This document shows, piece by piece, positions 24,328 to 32,164 of a DNA stretch of 64,000 nt (the stretch's first letter is position 1; each line of letters starts with the position of its first letter). Position numbers and translations under genes: made by a program. The notes beneath the pieces are model-generated. The model saw nothing but the letters and a program-made list of their open reading frames with translations, was not told the DNA's origin and ran no database searches. Origin of the DNA: Microbacterium oxydans (GTDB taxonomy: Bacteria; Actinomycetota; Actinomycetes; Actinomycetales; Microbacteriaceae); NCBI RefSeq assembly GCF_006540085.1, contig NZ_BJOG01000004.1, positions 62,001 to 126,000 on the forward strand, in the 5' to 3' direction.

Positions 24328-25119
24328 ATGACCGAATCGTCTCGTGCCATTGTGCGGCGCTGGTTGTTCACTGCGGTCGTGGACCTCGGCGAGCAGGCAT
24401 ACCGGCGGCAGGTGCATGCGCGAATCACGCACCTCTTTGGGGACGAGTTCAGCGCCGAGGACATGCGGCCGCGCGTTGGTAGACGAGGCGAAGCCGCGTG
24501 GCAGAACAACGTCGACTCCCTATACGACCAGCTCAAGCATCGAGGAGAGATGCTGCCGTCGACGCGCGGAGGTCCGTGGCGACTCAGTCCGCTTTCGATT
24601 GCCGAGGCGCAGCGATACCGCGCGGGCCTGCGTGATGATACTGAAGCCGAGCTTCTCGCCGACTTCAAACCCAAAGACAGCGGCGAGTACATTGCTCGAC
24701 TGCAAGGTCAGGTGCTGACGAAACGACGAGATCATGAAGAGACGCTGAGGACCTTCGGTATCGCTGCCGCGGCGCGCGGCTGGAAACCCGCGACCAATGT
24801 CCATCCTCGAGACATGGAACTGACCCGGGTCGGCGAGGTTTGTCTTGTTGAGGTGAAACAGGTATATCGCGGCAACGCAACCAAAGCAGTGCGCGAAGCG
24901 ACCGCACAGCTTTTGGAGTACCGCTATTTCTGGTACCGGAACGACACTCGGCAGCCGCACTTGTTGGCCGTGTTCTCCGAGCCGATTGGCGACGAGCACG
25001 CACGATACTTGGAGTCGCTTCACATCGCTTCAATCTGGAAGATCACAGACGAGGGATGGGGGAGTAGCGCCCTCGCAACGTCACTGGGCTTCGACCCTGG
25101 GCGACAGGTGCCTTCGTAA
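24328..25119 (+). CDS. winged-helix plus PD-(D/E)xK nuclease-like protein
   Basis: This 263-aa protein has an N-terminal helical, winged-helix-like region and a C-terminal nuclease-like core. The core reads RDMELTRVGEVCLVEVKQVYRG, giving D162, then E175-V-K177 twelve residues later: the D-x12-ExK pattern of PD-(D/E)xK enzymes. A helix TKAVREATAQLLEYRYFW follows, as in Mrr/VRR-like folds that carry a Q/E-containing helix. It is the last gene before the attachment site. It may be a restriction-type effector or a stand-alone nuclease. The ribosome site is weak. Confidence 0.7.
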   Translation: MTESSRAIVRRWLFTAVVDLGEQAYRRQVHARITHLFGDEFSAEDMRPRVGRRGEAAWQNNVDSLYDQLKHRGEMLPSTRGGPWRLSPLSIAEAQRYRAGLRDDTEAELLADFKPKDSGEYIARLQGQVLTKRRDHEETLRTFGIAAAARGWKPATNVHPRDMELTRVGEVCLVEVKQVYRGNATKAVREATAQLLEYRYFWYRNDTRQPHLLAVFSEPIGDEHARYLESLHIASIWKITDEGWGSSALATSLGFDPGRQVPS

Positions 25120-25148
25120 CCACCAGACACTTCAATCAGCGGGGAGGG

Positions 25149-25209
25149 GGGGACCAGAAGGGGACCAGAATCATGCAAATCATGCATCGCACGAAGCGTC
25201 CTGCATGAT
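25149..25209. repeat. candidate integrase/excisionase arm-binding repeats
   Basis: GGGGACCAGAA occurs twice in perfect tandem (25149-25159 and 25160-25170). ATCATGC follows at 25170-25176 and 25179-25185, and again inverted at 25203-25209. Such clustered direct and inverted repeats within about 110 bp of the core site are typical of arm-type sites bound by tyrosine integrases and excisionases. Confidence 0.6.
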
Positions 25210-25260
25210 CTGAGCCCCGGCGTCACGCGGGATTCAGCCTTGACGACGCCGTCTGGACGC

Positions 25261-25305
25261 CTGGGGGTCAAGGGGTCGCAGGTTCAAATCCTGTCAGCCC
25301 GACCA
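25261..25305 (+). other. attR: 3' part of tRNA-Pro(GGG)
   Basis: The sequence runs from the anticodon loop CTGGGGG (anticodon GGG at 25263-25265) through the 3' anticodon stem TCAAG, the variable loop, the T arm GCAGG-TTCAAAT-CCTGT, the 3' acceptor strand CAGCCCG, discriminator A and CCA. The matching 5' half (acceptor CGGGCTG and D arm) is absent upstream, so this is a displaced tRNA end and not a functional gene. It marks the right junction of the element, and chromosomal DNA begins after it. Confidence 0.85.
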
Positions 25306-25306
25306 T

Positions 25307-25353
25307 AAAAGCCCCGGAGAACCGCTGAAAAACGCGGAACTCCGGGGCTTTTT
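25307..25353 (+). terminator. original tRNA-Pro terminator
   Basis: AAAGCCCCGGAG pairs with CTCCGGGGCTTT, followed by a run of five T on the plus strand. It starts two bases after the tRNA fragment, so it would have terminated the tRNA-Pro transcript before integration separated the two. Confidence 0.85.
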
Positions 25354-25427
25354 CCGTCTCCGGCGCCGTGCGGAGGGCTCCCACCGAGCACTCGGCATGG
25401 TGGGAGCCTTCCGTCACTCGCTCGCGA

Positions 25428-26225
25428 CTACGCCGTCGGCGCCCCGATATAGCCGGCGAGGAAGGTGAAGGTGTCCCAGGAAACTCCGGGCACCTTCGAG
25501 AGCTCGGGCAGAGGCATGAGATCGGTTGCTCCGAGGCTGCGCAGGGTGTCGACCTGCATGCGGAAGTCGTTGTACTGCTGCTGGCTGGCGAAGTCGGTCT
25601 TCCCGCCGTACCTGAGGTGAACCACGGCTCCGGTCGGGACCTTCACGATTGCTTCCATTGCTGTCTCCTGTTGAGGTGTCGTCGGTCCGCTCCCTGCGAG
25701 CGGCGCGTCGTCGATGTAGGGATCGGGGTTGAGTGCCACGCCGTTGCGCTGGACTTCGATGTGCAGGTGCGGACCGGTGGACTGGCCGGTGTCACCGACT
25801 TTGCCGATGAACTGCCCTCGCGAAACCGGCCCTGTGCCGATGCGCGTGCCCTCGAGCATGTGCGCATAGACGGTGCGATAGCCGTCGGCGTGCTGAATGT
25901 GAATGCTCTCGCCGTAGGCGCCCTTGTTCCCGGTGATACCGCTGATGACGATCGTCCCATCGGCGACTGCGTGGATCGGCGTCCCCAAACCAGGGGTGTA
26001 GTCGATTCCGGCGTGCGCCGGGTACTGTCCGACGAAGCCGCGCGAGCGCCCGGAACGGAACGTGAACGGGTAACCCCAGGTCACGGCAGCGGCCGCTGAT
26101 TGCGGGCGACCGACCGCGCCCACGCCGGCAGCAGTGACCGCCGCCGTGATCGCAGCGGCCGTCATGAACGTTCTGCGACCTACTCCGGGCAGCACTGAAG
26201 GGGGTTTCGGTTCGTTGGGGTGCAT
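25428..26225 (-). CDS. exported M23-family (LytM) peptidase
   Basis: This 265-aa protein has a twin-arginine-type leader (GRRTF at 16-20, hydrophobic 21-38, cleavage near AAAA at 44-47) and a compact M23 domain. Zinc ligands are visible: H71-x3-D75 (HAGID), and H153 with H155 in GPHLHIEV; H122 in VYAHM supports catalysis. M23 enzymes cut peptidoglycan cross-bridges or act as activators. A short C-terminal extension after residue 180 has no known motif. ATG 26225 begins the leader; the open frame extends upstream without one. It is the first chromosomal gene after the element. Confidence 0.88.
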   Translation of the reverse strand: MHPNEPKPPSVLPGVGRRTFMTAAAITAAVTAAGVGAVGRPQSAAAAVTWGYPFTFRSGRSRGFVGQYPAHAGIDYTPGLGTPIHAVADGTIVISGITGNKGAYGESIHIQHADGYRTVYAHMLEGTRIGTGPVSRGQFIGKVGDTGQSTGPHLHIEVQRNGVALNPDPYIDDAPLAGSGPTTPQQETAMEAIVKVPTGAVVHLRYGGKTDFASQQQYNDFRMQVDTLRSLGATDLMPLPELSKVPGVSWDTFTFLAGYIGAPTA

Positions 26226-26311
26226 GTCAGTGACAGTAGCGGGCTGTCCCCAGATCAACGTGCCGTGGTCCGATAGACGCTCGGGCGAGGTAGACCGCTG
26301 AACAGTACATG

Positions 26312-26349
26312 CAGATCGTCCGGCCCCCGAAGGCGGGCCGGACGATCTG
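26312..26349 (-). terminator. terminator after the M23-like/lipoprotein operon
   Basis: A 15-bp GC-rich stem (26312-26326 with 26335-26349) with an 8-nt loop lies between the stop of the upstream minus-strand gene (26395) and the start of the next (26225). Confidence 0.65.
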
Positions 26350-26394
26350 ACGGTCATCGCGTCTGGAAGCGGGACCGTAACAGCAGGCGCGGCG

Positions 26395-27408
26395 TCACGC
26401 CGGCCAGTAGTTCTTCTTGACCGTGACTTCTTCGATCTTCGCGGTGCCGCCGACCGACCGCACATGCGCGTAGAGCCGGACCGGACCGACCAGGGTGTAC
26501 GGCATCACGTACTGCGCGTGGGTGATCCCGTCACTGGAGACGGTCTTCGGGATCTCGACGGTGGGCTGCACGAACGACTGTGCGACGGCGCCAGCGGAGT
26601 TCAGAGCCTCCGCGACCACACGGAGCTGGAGGGCGGAAGCGACGCCGGATGCCCGCAGGTTGACGACGACGTCTCCGGTCTCACGCCGTCCGGCGGCGAG
26701 TACCGCGAGATAGAACTCGGTTGCCCCGACGCGCACGGGCATCCAGGAGTTCGCAGGGATGACGGTGTTCCATGCGTAGGTGGTGGACTGATGGGTGGGC
26801 ACGGGATCCTCCGAGGCGGGGGGTTGACTGGGTGAGTTGTCGATGACGTAGTTCTCGAAGTCGACGGTGTTCCTGAATCCGAGCTGGTTCGGTGAGCCGC
26901 CGATCCAGAGTGAGACGTGGACGTGTGCTCCGTAGCCGGTCTCGCTGTCGAAACCGGACGCTCCCGAGTAGGCGATGACCGTTCCCTGCGTCACGCGCGT
27001 GCCCACTCGGACCACACTCGAGTCGAGGTGCAGATAACGGATGTAGTTGCCGTCGTCCCCGCGGAGCGCCAGGTAGCGGCCCGTCGCCGTGGACGTGGTG
27101 TCCTTGCGATCGACGATGAGGCCATTCGTCACGGCCATGACGGGCATGCCCCTCGGCACGGAGTAGTCGGTGCCCGGCTCCGCGGAGTTGCGGTTGCGGT
27201 GCCCCTGCCAGGAGTCGGAGATCGGTGCGTAGCCACACGGCCGGATGTACGTCCCGGCTGCAGCCGCTCTTTCTCCGGGGGCCACGACGTTCAGCCCGAA
27301 CATCGCGGCGCCACCTGCGACTCCGGAGGCGATCAGGGCCGATCTTCGAGAGAGAAGGGGAGGCGCCGGCGGGCTCGACGACTCCACCGTCGGTTCTGAG
27401 CCGCACAT
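26395..27408 (-). CDS. exported M23-like protein lacking one zinc ligand
   Basis: This 337-aa protein has an N-terminal twin-arginine-type leader (SRRSALIASGVAGGAAMFG, residues 20-38) and an M23/LytM-like domain. The first metal motif, normally H-x3-D, reads E77-P-G-T-D81, so the histidine is replaced by glutamate, while H127 (RYLHLD) and the H162-x-H164 pair (AHVHV) are kept. It may therefore be inactive, like divisome activators of the EnvC type, or bind metal differently. A 150-residue beta-rich C-terminal domain follows. The start overlaps the lipoprotein stop by one base (TGATG), so they share an operon. Confidence 0.8.
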   Translation of the reverse strand: MCGSEPTVESSSPPAPPLLSRRSALIASGVAGGAAMFGLNVVAPGERAAAAGTYIRPCGYAPISDSWQGHRNRNSAEPGTDYSVPRGMPVMAVTNGLIVDRKDTTSTATGRYLALRGDDGNYIRYLHLDSSVVRVGTRVTQGTVIAYSGASGFDSETGYGAHVHVSLWIGGSPNQLGFRNTVDFENYVIDNSPSQPPASEDPVPTHQSTTYAWNTVIPANSWMPVRVGATEFYLAVLAAGRRETGDVVVNLRASGVASALQLRVVAEALNSAGAVAQSFVQPTVEIPKTVSSDGITHAQYVMPYTLVGPVRLYAHVRSVGGTAKIEEVTVKKNYWPA

Positions 27409-27902
27409 CAGCGGTCGCCGCCCTCGTTCTTCCCGTCGATCAACTTCTGGATCTGATCCTCGGGGAGGCGCTCGATCGACGCGGACGACAGCCCGATGTC
27501 CGGATTCGACGGAGAACCACCGATCGTGCACTGCGCCTCTCCTTGGAAGCCGGAGGTCTGCGCCGGGACGATCACGAGCCACTCCGGGGTCACGCTGCGG
27601 TGCTCGATGCGGCTGGCGGCCGAGTCGAACTGCACGTCGCCGGCGAAACCCGATCGCGTCGAGTCGACGCAGATCTCGACCAGCTGGGTGGCGGTGAAGT
27701 CCCCGAAGTCTCCGGAGCTGGAGCTGGGGGTCGGAGTGGGGGCAGGCTCCGATGTCGTGCTCGGGCTGACGGCGGGAGCGGGGGTGGAGGTGGGGACAGC
27801 GCTGGAGGTGGGGGCTGAGCCGGAGGCACATCCAGCGAGGGTGACTGCTCCGAGAGCCAACGCGGCTCCCAGGGCGAAGCGTTCGAGGCGGGGAGATCTC
27901 AT
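27408..27902 (-). CDS. secreted lipoprotein of unknown function
   Basis: This 164-aa protein carries a signal peptide ending in a lipobox, LAGC, with the lipidated cysteine at 25. A Ser/Thr/Pro-rich linker (about 28-65) typical of actinobacterial surface lipoproteins follows, then a small domain containing two further cysteines that could form a disulphide. No domain is recognised. It is the first gene of a two-gene unit with the M23-like protein, suggesting an envelope role. Confidence 0.8.
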   Translation of the reverse strand: MRSPRLERFALGAALALGAVTLAGCASGSAPTSSAVPTSTPAPAVSPSTTSEPAPTPTPSSSSGDFGDFTATQLVEICVDSTRSGFAGDVQFDSAASRIEHRSVTPEWLVIVPAQTSGFQGEAQCTIGGSPSNPDIGLSSASIERLPEDQIQKLIDGKNEGGDR

Positions 27903-28115
27903 GGTCCGAAAATAGCAGCGGCATCGCGCGGTGCCGGGGTGCCTCGACGGCCTGAGGCGAATCCGGGCGAAGAATCGCGGGCTCTGTTCCTCGTGCTCAA
28001 GCCTCGGTGCACGGGCGGCGGGGCAATGGAAGGGGCTTGCTATGCCGGGACACGGGGCTAGCCTGAACGCGAACACGTCCGACAAGCACATCCGAACAAG
28101 CAAGGGAGTATCCGC

Positions 28116-28700
28116 ATGGCACACCGGATCGGCTACCTCATCGGAAGCCTCGCCCATGACTCGATCAACCGCGTCGTCGCGACCGCGCTCGTGAAGCTGG
28201 CCCCGCCCAGCCTGGAGATGGTCGAGATCCCGATCCGCGATCTGCCGCTGTACAACCGTGACGACGAACTCGATCCGGTCGCCGCCGTGACCACGTTCAA
28301 GCACGCGGTCGAGCGCGCCGAAGGCCTCCTGATCGTGTCGCCGGAGTACAACCGCTCGATCCCCGGCGCCCTGAAGAACGCGATCGACTGGGGGTCGCGG
28401 CCGTGGGGCCACAACTCGTTCGCCCGCAAGCCCACCGGCATCATCGGAGCCTCCACCGGCGCCATCGGCACCGCGGTGATGCAGTCCTCGATGCGCAGTG
28501 TGCTGAGCTTCCTCAACGCCCCTCAGCTGAACGCCCCCGAGGCGTATCTGACCTACCGTCCTGAGATGTTCGGCCCCGACGGCACGGTCGAGGATGCCGG
28601 CACGAAGAAGTTCCTCGAGCACTACATGGAGGAGTACGCCGCCTTCGTCGAACGCGTGCTCTCCCTCACGGCGCCCGGGCACGTCGGCGACCAGGACTGA
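28116..28700 (+). CDS. NADPH-dependent FMN reductase family protein
   Basis: This 194-aa flavodoxin-like protein starts RIGYLIGSLAHDSINR and has the family signature SPEYNRSIPGALKNAIDW around residues 75-92, which binds FMN phosphate and the NADPH side. Members reduce FMN, quinones, azo dyes or chromate. GGGAG lies before the ATG. It converges with leuA with only a 15-bp gap. A physiological substrate cannot be assigned; quinone or general oxidative-stress reduction is most common. Confidence 0.92.
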   Translation: MAHRIGYLIGSLAHDSINRVVATALVKLAPPSLEMVEIPIRDLPLYNRDDELDPVAAVTTFKHAVERAEGLLIVSPEYNRSIPGALKNAIDWGSRPWGHNSFARKPTGIIGASTGAIGTAVMQSSMRSVLSFLNAPQLNAPEAYLTYRPEMFGPDGTVEDAGTKKFLEHYMEEYAAFVERVLSLTAPGHVGDQD

Positions 28701-28715
28701 ACTTCTAGGCAGGAG

Positions 28716-30488
28716 TCAGCTTCCAGAGCGGGCGACCGCCGCCGCCATGACTGCGGACAGACTCGCGGAGAGTACGGATCGTCCGCGGCCGGCCGACCAC
28801 GAGCTCCCCGCCGCGGTGCGGTGTTCGAGGAGCGTCAGAGCATCGCTCTCCGCCCCCGATCCGACGCTCGTCTGGTGGAGCCCGACGATGTCCAGGCGCA
28901 CGCCATGGGCGGAGAGTGCCGCAGAGAGAGCCTCGATAGGGCCGCCTTCACGGTGAACCGTCGTGTGCTCGCGGCCCTCGACCTGGAGTGTGATGCGCGT
29001 GCGTGGGTTCCCCTCGCCGTCGGCGGAGTCGTAGGAGACGAGACGGGTCCCGGAATCACTGCCCGAAACGGGGCGGAGATAGACCGCCTCGAAGACGTCC
29101 CACAGCTCTGCCGCCGTGACCTCGGCTCCGGTCGCGTCGGTGTGCCGCTGCACGTGCCGGGCGAAGTCGATCTGCAGGCGCCGAGGCAGCTCGACCCCGT
29201 ACTCGCTCTCCAGCAGATATGCGATACCTCCCTTGCCCGACTGCGAGTTGACGCGGATCACGGCGTCGTAGCCGCGACCGATGTCCGCGGGGTCGATCGG
29301 CAGATAGGGGACCCGCCACTCGATCTCCCTCTCATCGCGGTCCTCCGCGGCGGCGCGGGCGCGGTGCTCGGCGAAGCCCTTCTTGATCGCATCCTGGTGC
29401 GTGCCGCTGAACGCCGTGTGCACCAGATCGCCGACGTAGGGGTGGCGGGCGTGCACCTCGATCCGGTTGCAGTGCTCGACGGTGCGGCGGATCTCGTCGA
29501 TGTCGGAGAAGTCGATCATGGGATCCACGCCCTGCGCGTGGAGGTTCAGCGCGAGCGTCGCGATGTCGACGTTGCCCGTGCGCTCGCCGTTTCCGAAGAT
29601 GCAGCCCTCCACCCGCTGCGCTCCGGCCAGCACCGCGAGCTCGGCGCAGGCGATACCCGTCCCGCGGTCGTTGTGGGGATGCACGGAGAGGACCACGGAG
29701 TCACGGCGTGCGAGGTTCTTGTGCATGTACTCGATCTGATCCGCGTACACGTTCGGGGTGGCGATCTCGACCGTCGCCGGCAGATTGAGGATCACCGGCC
29801 GCTCGGGGGTGGCCTGCCACAGCTCGGTCATCGCATCGCAGATGTCGATCACGTAGTCGGGTTCGGTCAGGTTGAACACCTCGGGGGAGAACTCGAAGCG
29901 CACGTTCGGCAGATGCCCGGCGAGCTCCCACACGTCGCGGCCGCCGGAGAGGATGAGCTGCTTCAGCTCCTCGCGCTCGTGCCCCAGCACCAGGCTGCGC
30001 CACGCGGGGGCTGTCGCGGTGTACATGTGGATCACGACCTGGTTGGCGATGCCGCGGACGGACTCCACCGTCCGCTCGATGAGATCGCGGCGCGCGGGGG
30101 TGAACACCACGATCGTCACGTCCTCCGGTGCGATGTCGCTGTCCGCGATCAGCCGCACGAAGTCGTAGTCGGTCTGTGACGCCGACGGGTATCCCACTTC
30201 GATCTCCTTGTACCCCATCCGCACCATCAGCTCGAAGAACCGGCGCTTGCGGGCTGGATCCATCGGTTCGGCGAGAGCCTGGTTGCCATCGCGCAGGTCG
30301 ACCGGCACCCACAGCGGGGCGGCCGTGAGTCGATGGGCGGGCCAGTCCCGCTCGGTAAGCGGCACCTCGACGCGTGAGTAGACGTCGCGGTAGCGGTGCG
30401 AGGGCATCGGCGAGTTCTTCTGCCGGTTCCAGGCGGGAGCGCCGTCGATGCCGGCGGCGGAGTCATGGATGGGCGATGTCGTGGTCAT
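28716..30488 (-). CDS. leuA: 2-isopropylmalate synthase
   Basis: This 590-aa enzyme condenses acetyl-CoA with 2-ketoisovalerate, the first step of leucine synthesis. The catalytic TIM barrel shows [24 protein letters not shown] and HPHNDRGTG; the C-terminal leucine-binding regulatory domain contains [18 protein letters not shown]. This is the longer actinobacterial type II LeuA. ATG 30488 is the start. It is preceded by a leader peptide with three leucine codons and competing hairpins, so expression is probably attenuated by leucyl-tRNA supply, in addition to feedback inhibition of the enzyme. Confidence 0.96.
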   Translation of the reverse strand: MTTTSPIHDSAAGIDGAPAWNRQKNSPMPSHRYRDVYSRVEVPLTERDWPAHRLTAAPLWVPVDLRDGNQALAEPMDPARKRRFFELMVRMGYKEIEVGYPSASQTDYDFVRLIADSDIAPEDVTIVVFTPARRDLIERTVESVRGIANQVVIHMYTATAPAWRSLVLGHEREELKQLILSGGRDVWELAGHLPNVRFEFSPEVFNLTEPDYVIDICDAMTELWQATPERPVILNLPATVEIATPNVYADQIEYMHKNLARRDSVVLSVHPHNDRGTGIACAELAVLAGAQRVEGCIFGNGERTGNVDIATLALNLHAQGVDPMIDFSDIDEIRRTVEHCNRIEVHARHPYVGDLVHTAFSGTHQDAIKKGFAEHRARAAAEDRDEREIEWRVPYLPIDPADIGRGYDAVIRVNSQSGKGGIAYLLESEYGVELPRRLQIDFARHVQRHTDATGAEVTAAELWDVFEAVYLRPVSGSDSGTRLVSYDSADGEGNPRTRITLQVEGREHTTVHREGGPIEALSAALSAHGVRLDIVGLHQTSVGSGAESDALTLLEHRTAAGSSWSAGRGRSVLSASLSAVMAAAVARSGS

Positions 30489-30518
30489 GGTGATGCGGCG
30501 TCCTTCTCGGAGAGGGGA

Positions 30519-30573
30519 GACCGGCACACTCGACCCCACGGCGGGGTGCCGGTCCGGCTACGCCCCGCCGTGG
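30519..30573 (-). promoter_or_regulatory. alternative hairpins of the leuA attenuator
   Basis: Two stems cannot coexist: an 11-bp stem (30563-30573 with 30536-30546) around the leader stop codon, and a 9-bp stem (30546-30554 with 30519-30527). A ribosome that reads through the leader would block the first and let the second form; one stalled at the Leu codons would leave the first free. The second stem is followed by a pyrimidine-rich stretch but no long U-tract. Confidence 0.65.
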
Positions 30574-30605
30574 CGGCGAAGAAGGAGGTGCTCTGACGAG
30601 AACAT
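30558..30605 (-). CDS. leuL: leucine leader peptide (15 aa)
   Basis: The short gene encodes MFSSEHLLLRRHGGA, with three consecutive leucine codons (CTC CTT CTT at 30587-30579) followed by two arginines, 70 bp before leuA. A -10-like TACAGT at 30612-30617 (minus strand) ends six bases before the ATG, so the leader is probably translated from a leaderless transcript, as often in actinobacteria. Its stop lies in the loop of the first hairpin. It is too short for routine gene calling. Confidence 0.8.
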   Translation of the reverse strand: MFSSEHLLLRRHGGA

Positions 30606-30655
30606 GGCTAGACTGTAGCAGAACCCCTCAGACAAGTAGACGAGAGGCCGCGCGA

Positions 30656-31324
30656 ATGGCACAGGTGAGACGGGCGCCGCTGGCGGACCAGGCGGCCGAG
30701 CTGCTGTGGCAACGCATCACGGGCGGGGAATGGGCGCTGGGGGAGAAGCTCCCCGGCGAGACGACGCTCGCCCTGCAGCTCGGTGTCGGTCGATCCACCG
30801 TGCGCGAGGCGATCCGGCAGCTCGCCGGGCGCGGAGTGCTGGCTTCGCGACAGGGGGCTGGAGTCTATGTGACCGCGCTCGAAGCCCCGGAGGACTGGGA
30901 TGCCGTCCTGCGCAAGGCCGACATCGTCGCGGTGATCGAGGCACGCATCGCAATCGAGACGGAGGCCGCCGCGCTCGCCGCCGCGAGACGCACTCCCGCG
31001 GATCTGCGCAGCATCCGCCGTGCTCTCGCCGATCGCGCCGCGCACCGCTCCCATATCGAGGCACACGTCGACGCCGACACCGCCTTTCATCGGACGATCG
31101 TGGCCGCCGCGCACAACCCGGTGCTCCTCGACCTGTTCGACAGCTTCACCCCGCGGTTGCGTGAAGCCATGGTCGAGATGCTCCGCATTCGGCGGTCGTT
31201 CGGGGACGACACCGACCAGGACGCGCACGCCGAGCAGGTGGAAGCCATCGCCGACCACGACGAAGCTGCCGCAGCCGAACGCAGTCGGGCTCATCTCCTC
31301 ACCCTTCGCGAGGCGCTGTCGTGA
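30656..31324 (+). CDS. GntR/FadR-subfamily regulator
   Basis: This 222-aa protein has an N-terminal winged helix (LPGETTLALQLGVGRSTVREAIRQLAGRGVLASRQGAGVYV) and a C-terminal all-helical FCD ligand domain. In that domain, the pattern D-x3-H (DADTAFHRTI), with later histidines, suggests a metal-assisted acid-binding pocket. FCD regulators usually sense organic acids or sugars. It diverges from leuL/leuA across about 50 bp and overlaps the downstream ABC gene as TGATG. Whether it controls leuA is unknown. Confidence 0.9.
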   Translation: MAQVRRAPLADQAAELLWQRITGGEWALGEKLPGETTLALQLGVGRSTVREAIRQLAGRGVLASRQGAGVYVTALEAPEDWDAVLRKADIVAVIEARIAIETEAAALAAARRTPADLRSIRRALADRAAHRSHIEAHVDADTAFHRTIVAAAHNPVLLDLFDSFTPRLREAMVEMLRIRRSFGDDTDQDAHAEQVEAIADHDEAAAAERSRAHLLTLREALS

Positions 31325-32148
31325 TGTCGGCGAAGGGTCTCGACGGCTCCGTCCCCCGCGACGTCCTCGCGCTGAGGGGCGTCGACGTCGTCCGCAACGC
31401 GCGGCAGATCCTGACCGGCATCGACCTCACCGTCAGGCAGGGCGAGCACTGGGCCGTCATCGGGCCGAACGGAGCGGGTAAGAGCACGATCCTGAGCATG
31501 TGCGGTGCGCAGGCGCACCCGACCAGAGGCTCTGTCCACGTGCTCGGACAGCAGCTCGGACGCGTCGAGATCCGACAGCTGCGGGAGTCCATCGGTCACG
31601 TGAATCCGCGTCACCCACTGCGCTCGCCGCTGACGGTGCGAGAGGTCGTGCTCACCGGAGCGACGGGGACCACGGAGATGATGAACAGATGGGAGCCCTC
31701 CCCGGCGATCCTGGCGCGCGTCGAGCACCTCATGGCGCTGCTGGGTCTCGAGGCGATCGAGGCCGCAACGTGGCCCACCATGTCCCAGGGAGAGCGCGGA
31801 AGAGCCCTCATCGCTCGCGCGTTGCTTGCCGACCCCGCGCTCCTTCTCCTCGACGAGCCCTCGACGGGTCTGGACGTCGCGGCGAGGGAGCAGTTCCTCG
31901 AGACGCTCGATCTGCTGCACAGCACGCAGCCCGAACTCGCCACCGTCCTCGTGACGCATCACCTGGAGGAGCTGCCCCGGTCGACCACGCATGCGGCACT
32001 GATCGCGAAGGGGGAGATCGTTGCCAAGGGGCAGGCCGACGCCGTGCTCACGACACCCCTGGTGACGGCGGCGTTCGCATACCCCATACGGATCGAGCGG
32101 CGCGAGGAGCGCTGGCAGGCCCTCACCGGTCGCGTCCTCGTCGGGTGA
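31324..32148 (+). CDS. ABC transporter ATP-binding protein (YlmA-like)
   Basis: This 274-aa single nucleotide-binding domain has Walker A GPNGAGKS, the signature MSQGERGR, Walker B LLLLDEPSTGLD and H-loop VTHH. The signature replaces LSGGQ by MSQGE, as in the iron-type/YlmA-ModF-like cytosolic ABC proteins. No permease gene lies nearby, so it may act with distant partners or in a non-transport role. ATG 31324 overlaps the GntR stop; GTG 31321 is an alternative. Confidence 0.88.
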   Translation: MSAKGLDGSVPRDVLALRGVDVVRNARQILTGIDLTVRQGEHWAVIGPNGAGKSTILSMCGAQAHPTRGSVHVLGQQLGRVEIRQLRESIGHVNPRHPLRSPLTVREVVLTGATGTTEMMNRWEPSPAILARVEHLMALLGLEAIEAATWPTMSQGERGRALIARALLADPALLLLDEPSTGLDVAAREQFLETLDLLHSTQPELATVLVTHHLEELPRSTTHAALIAKGEIVAKGQADAVLTTPLVTAAFAYPIRIERREERWQALTGRVLVG

Positions 32149-32164
32149 GGTCGCGAGCGTCGCT

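Larger units (their letters stand above)
1..25305. mobile_element. right part of a tRNA-Pro-integrated element (ICE or mobilisable island)
   Basis: The right border is a 45-bp tRNA-Pro 3' fragment at 25261-25305 with no tRNA 5' half in front of it, followed directly by a strong terminator. This is the arrangement left when an element integrates into a tRNA 3' end. Inside are a tyrosine integrase with an overlapping excisionase, a MobF relaxase, a DprA-like protein and a restriction/defence cargo. The left attachment site is not in the window, so inclusion of the first 6 kb is inferred. No TraG/VirD4 coupling protein or T4SS gene is visible; these may lie to the left, or the element may be only mobilisable. 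Confidence 0.65.

Noticed and set aside
25261..25305. A functional tRNA gene at this position
   Set aside because: Only the 3' half, from the anticodon loop, is present. The bases upstream cannot form the 5' acceptor strand or D arm.
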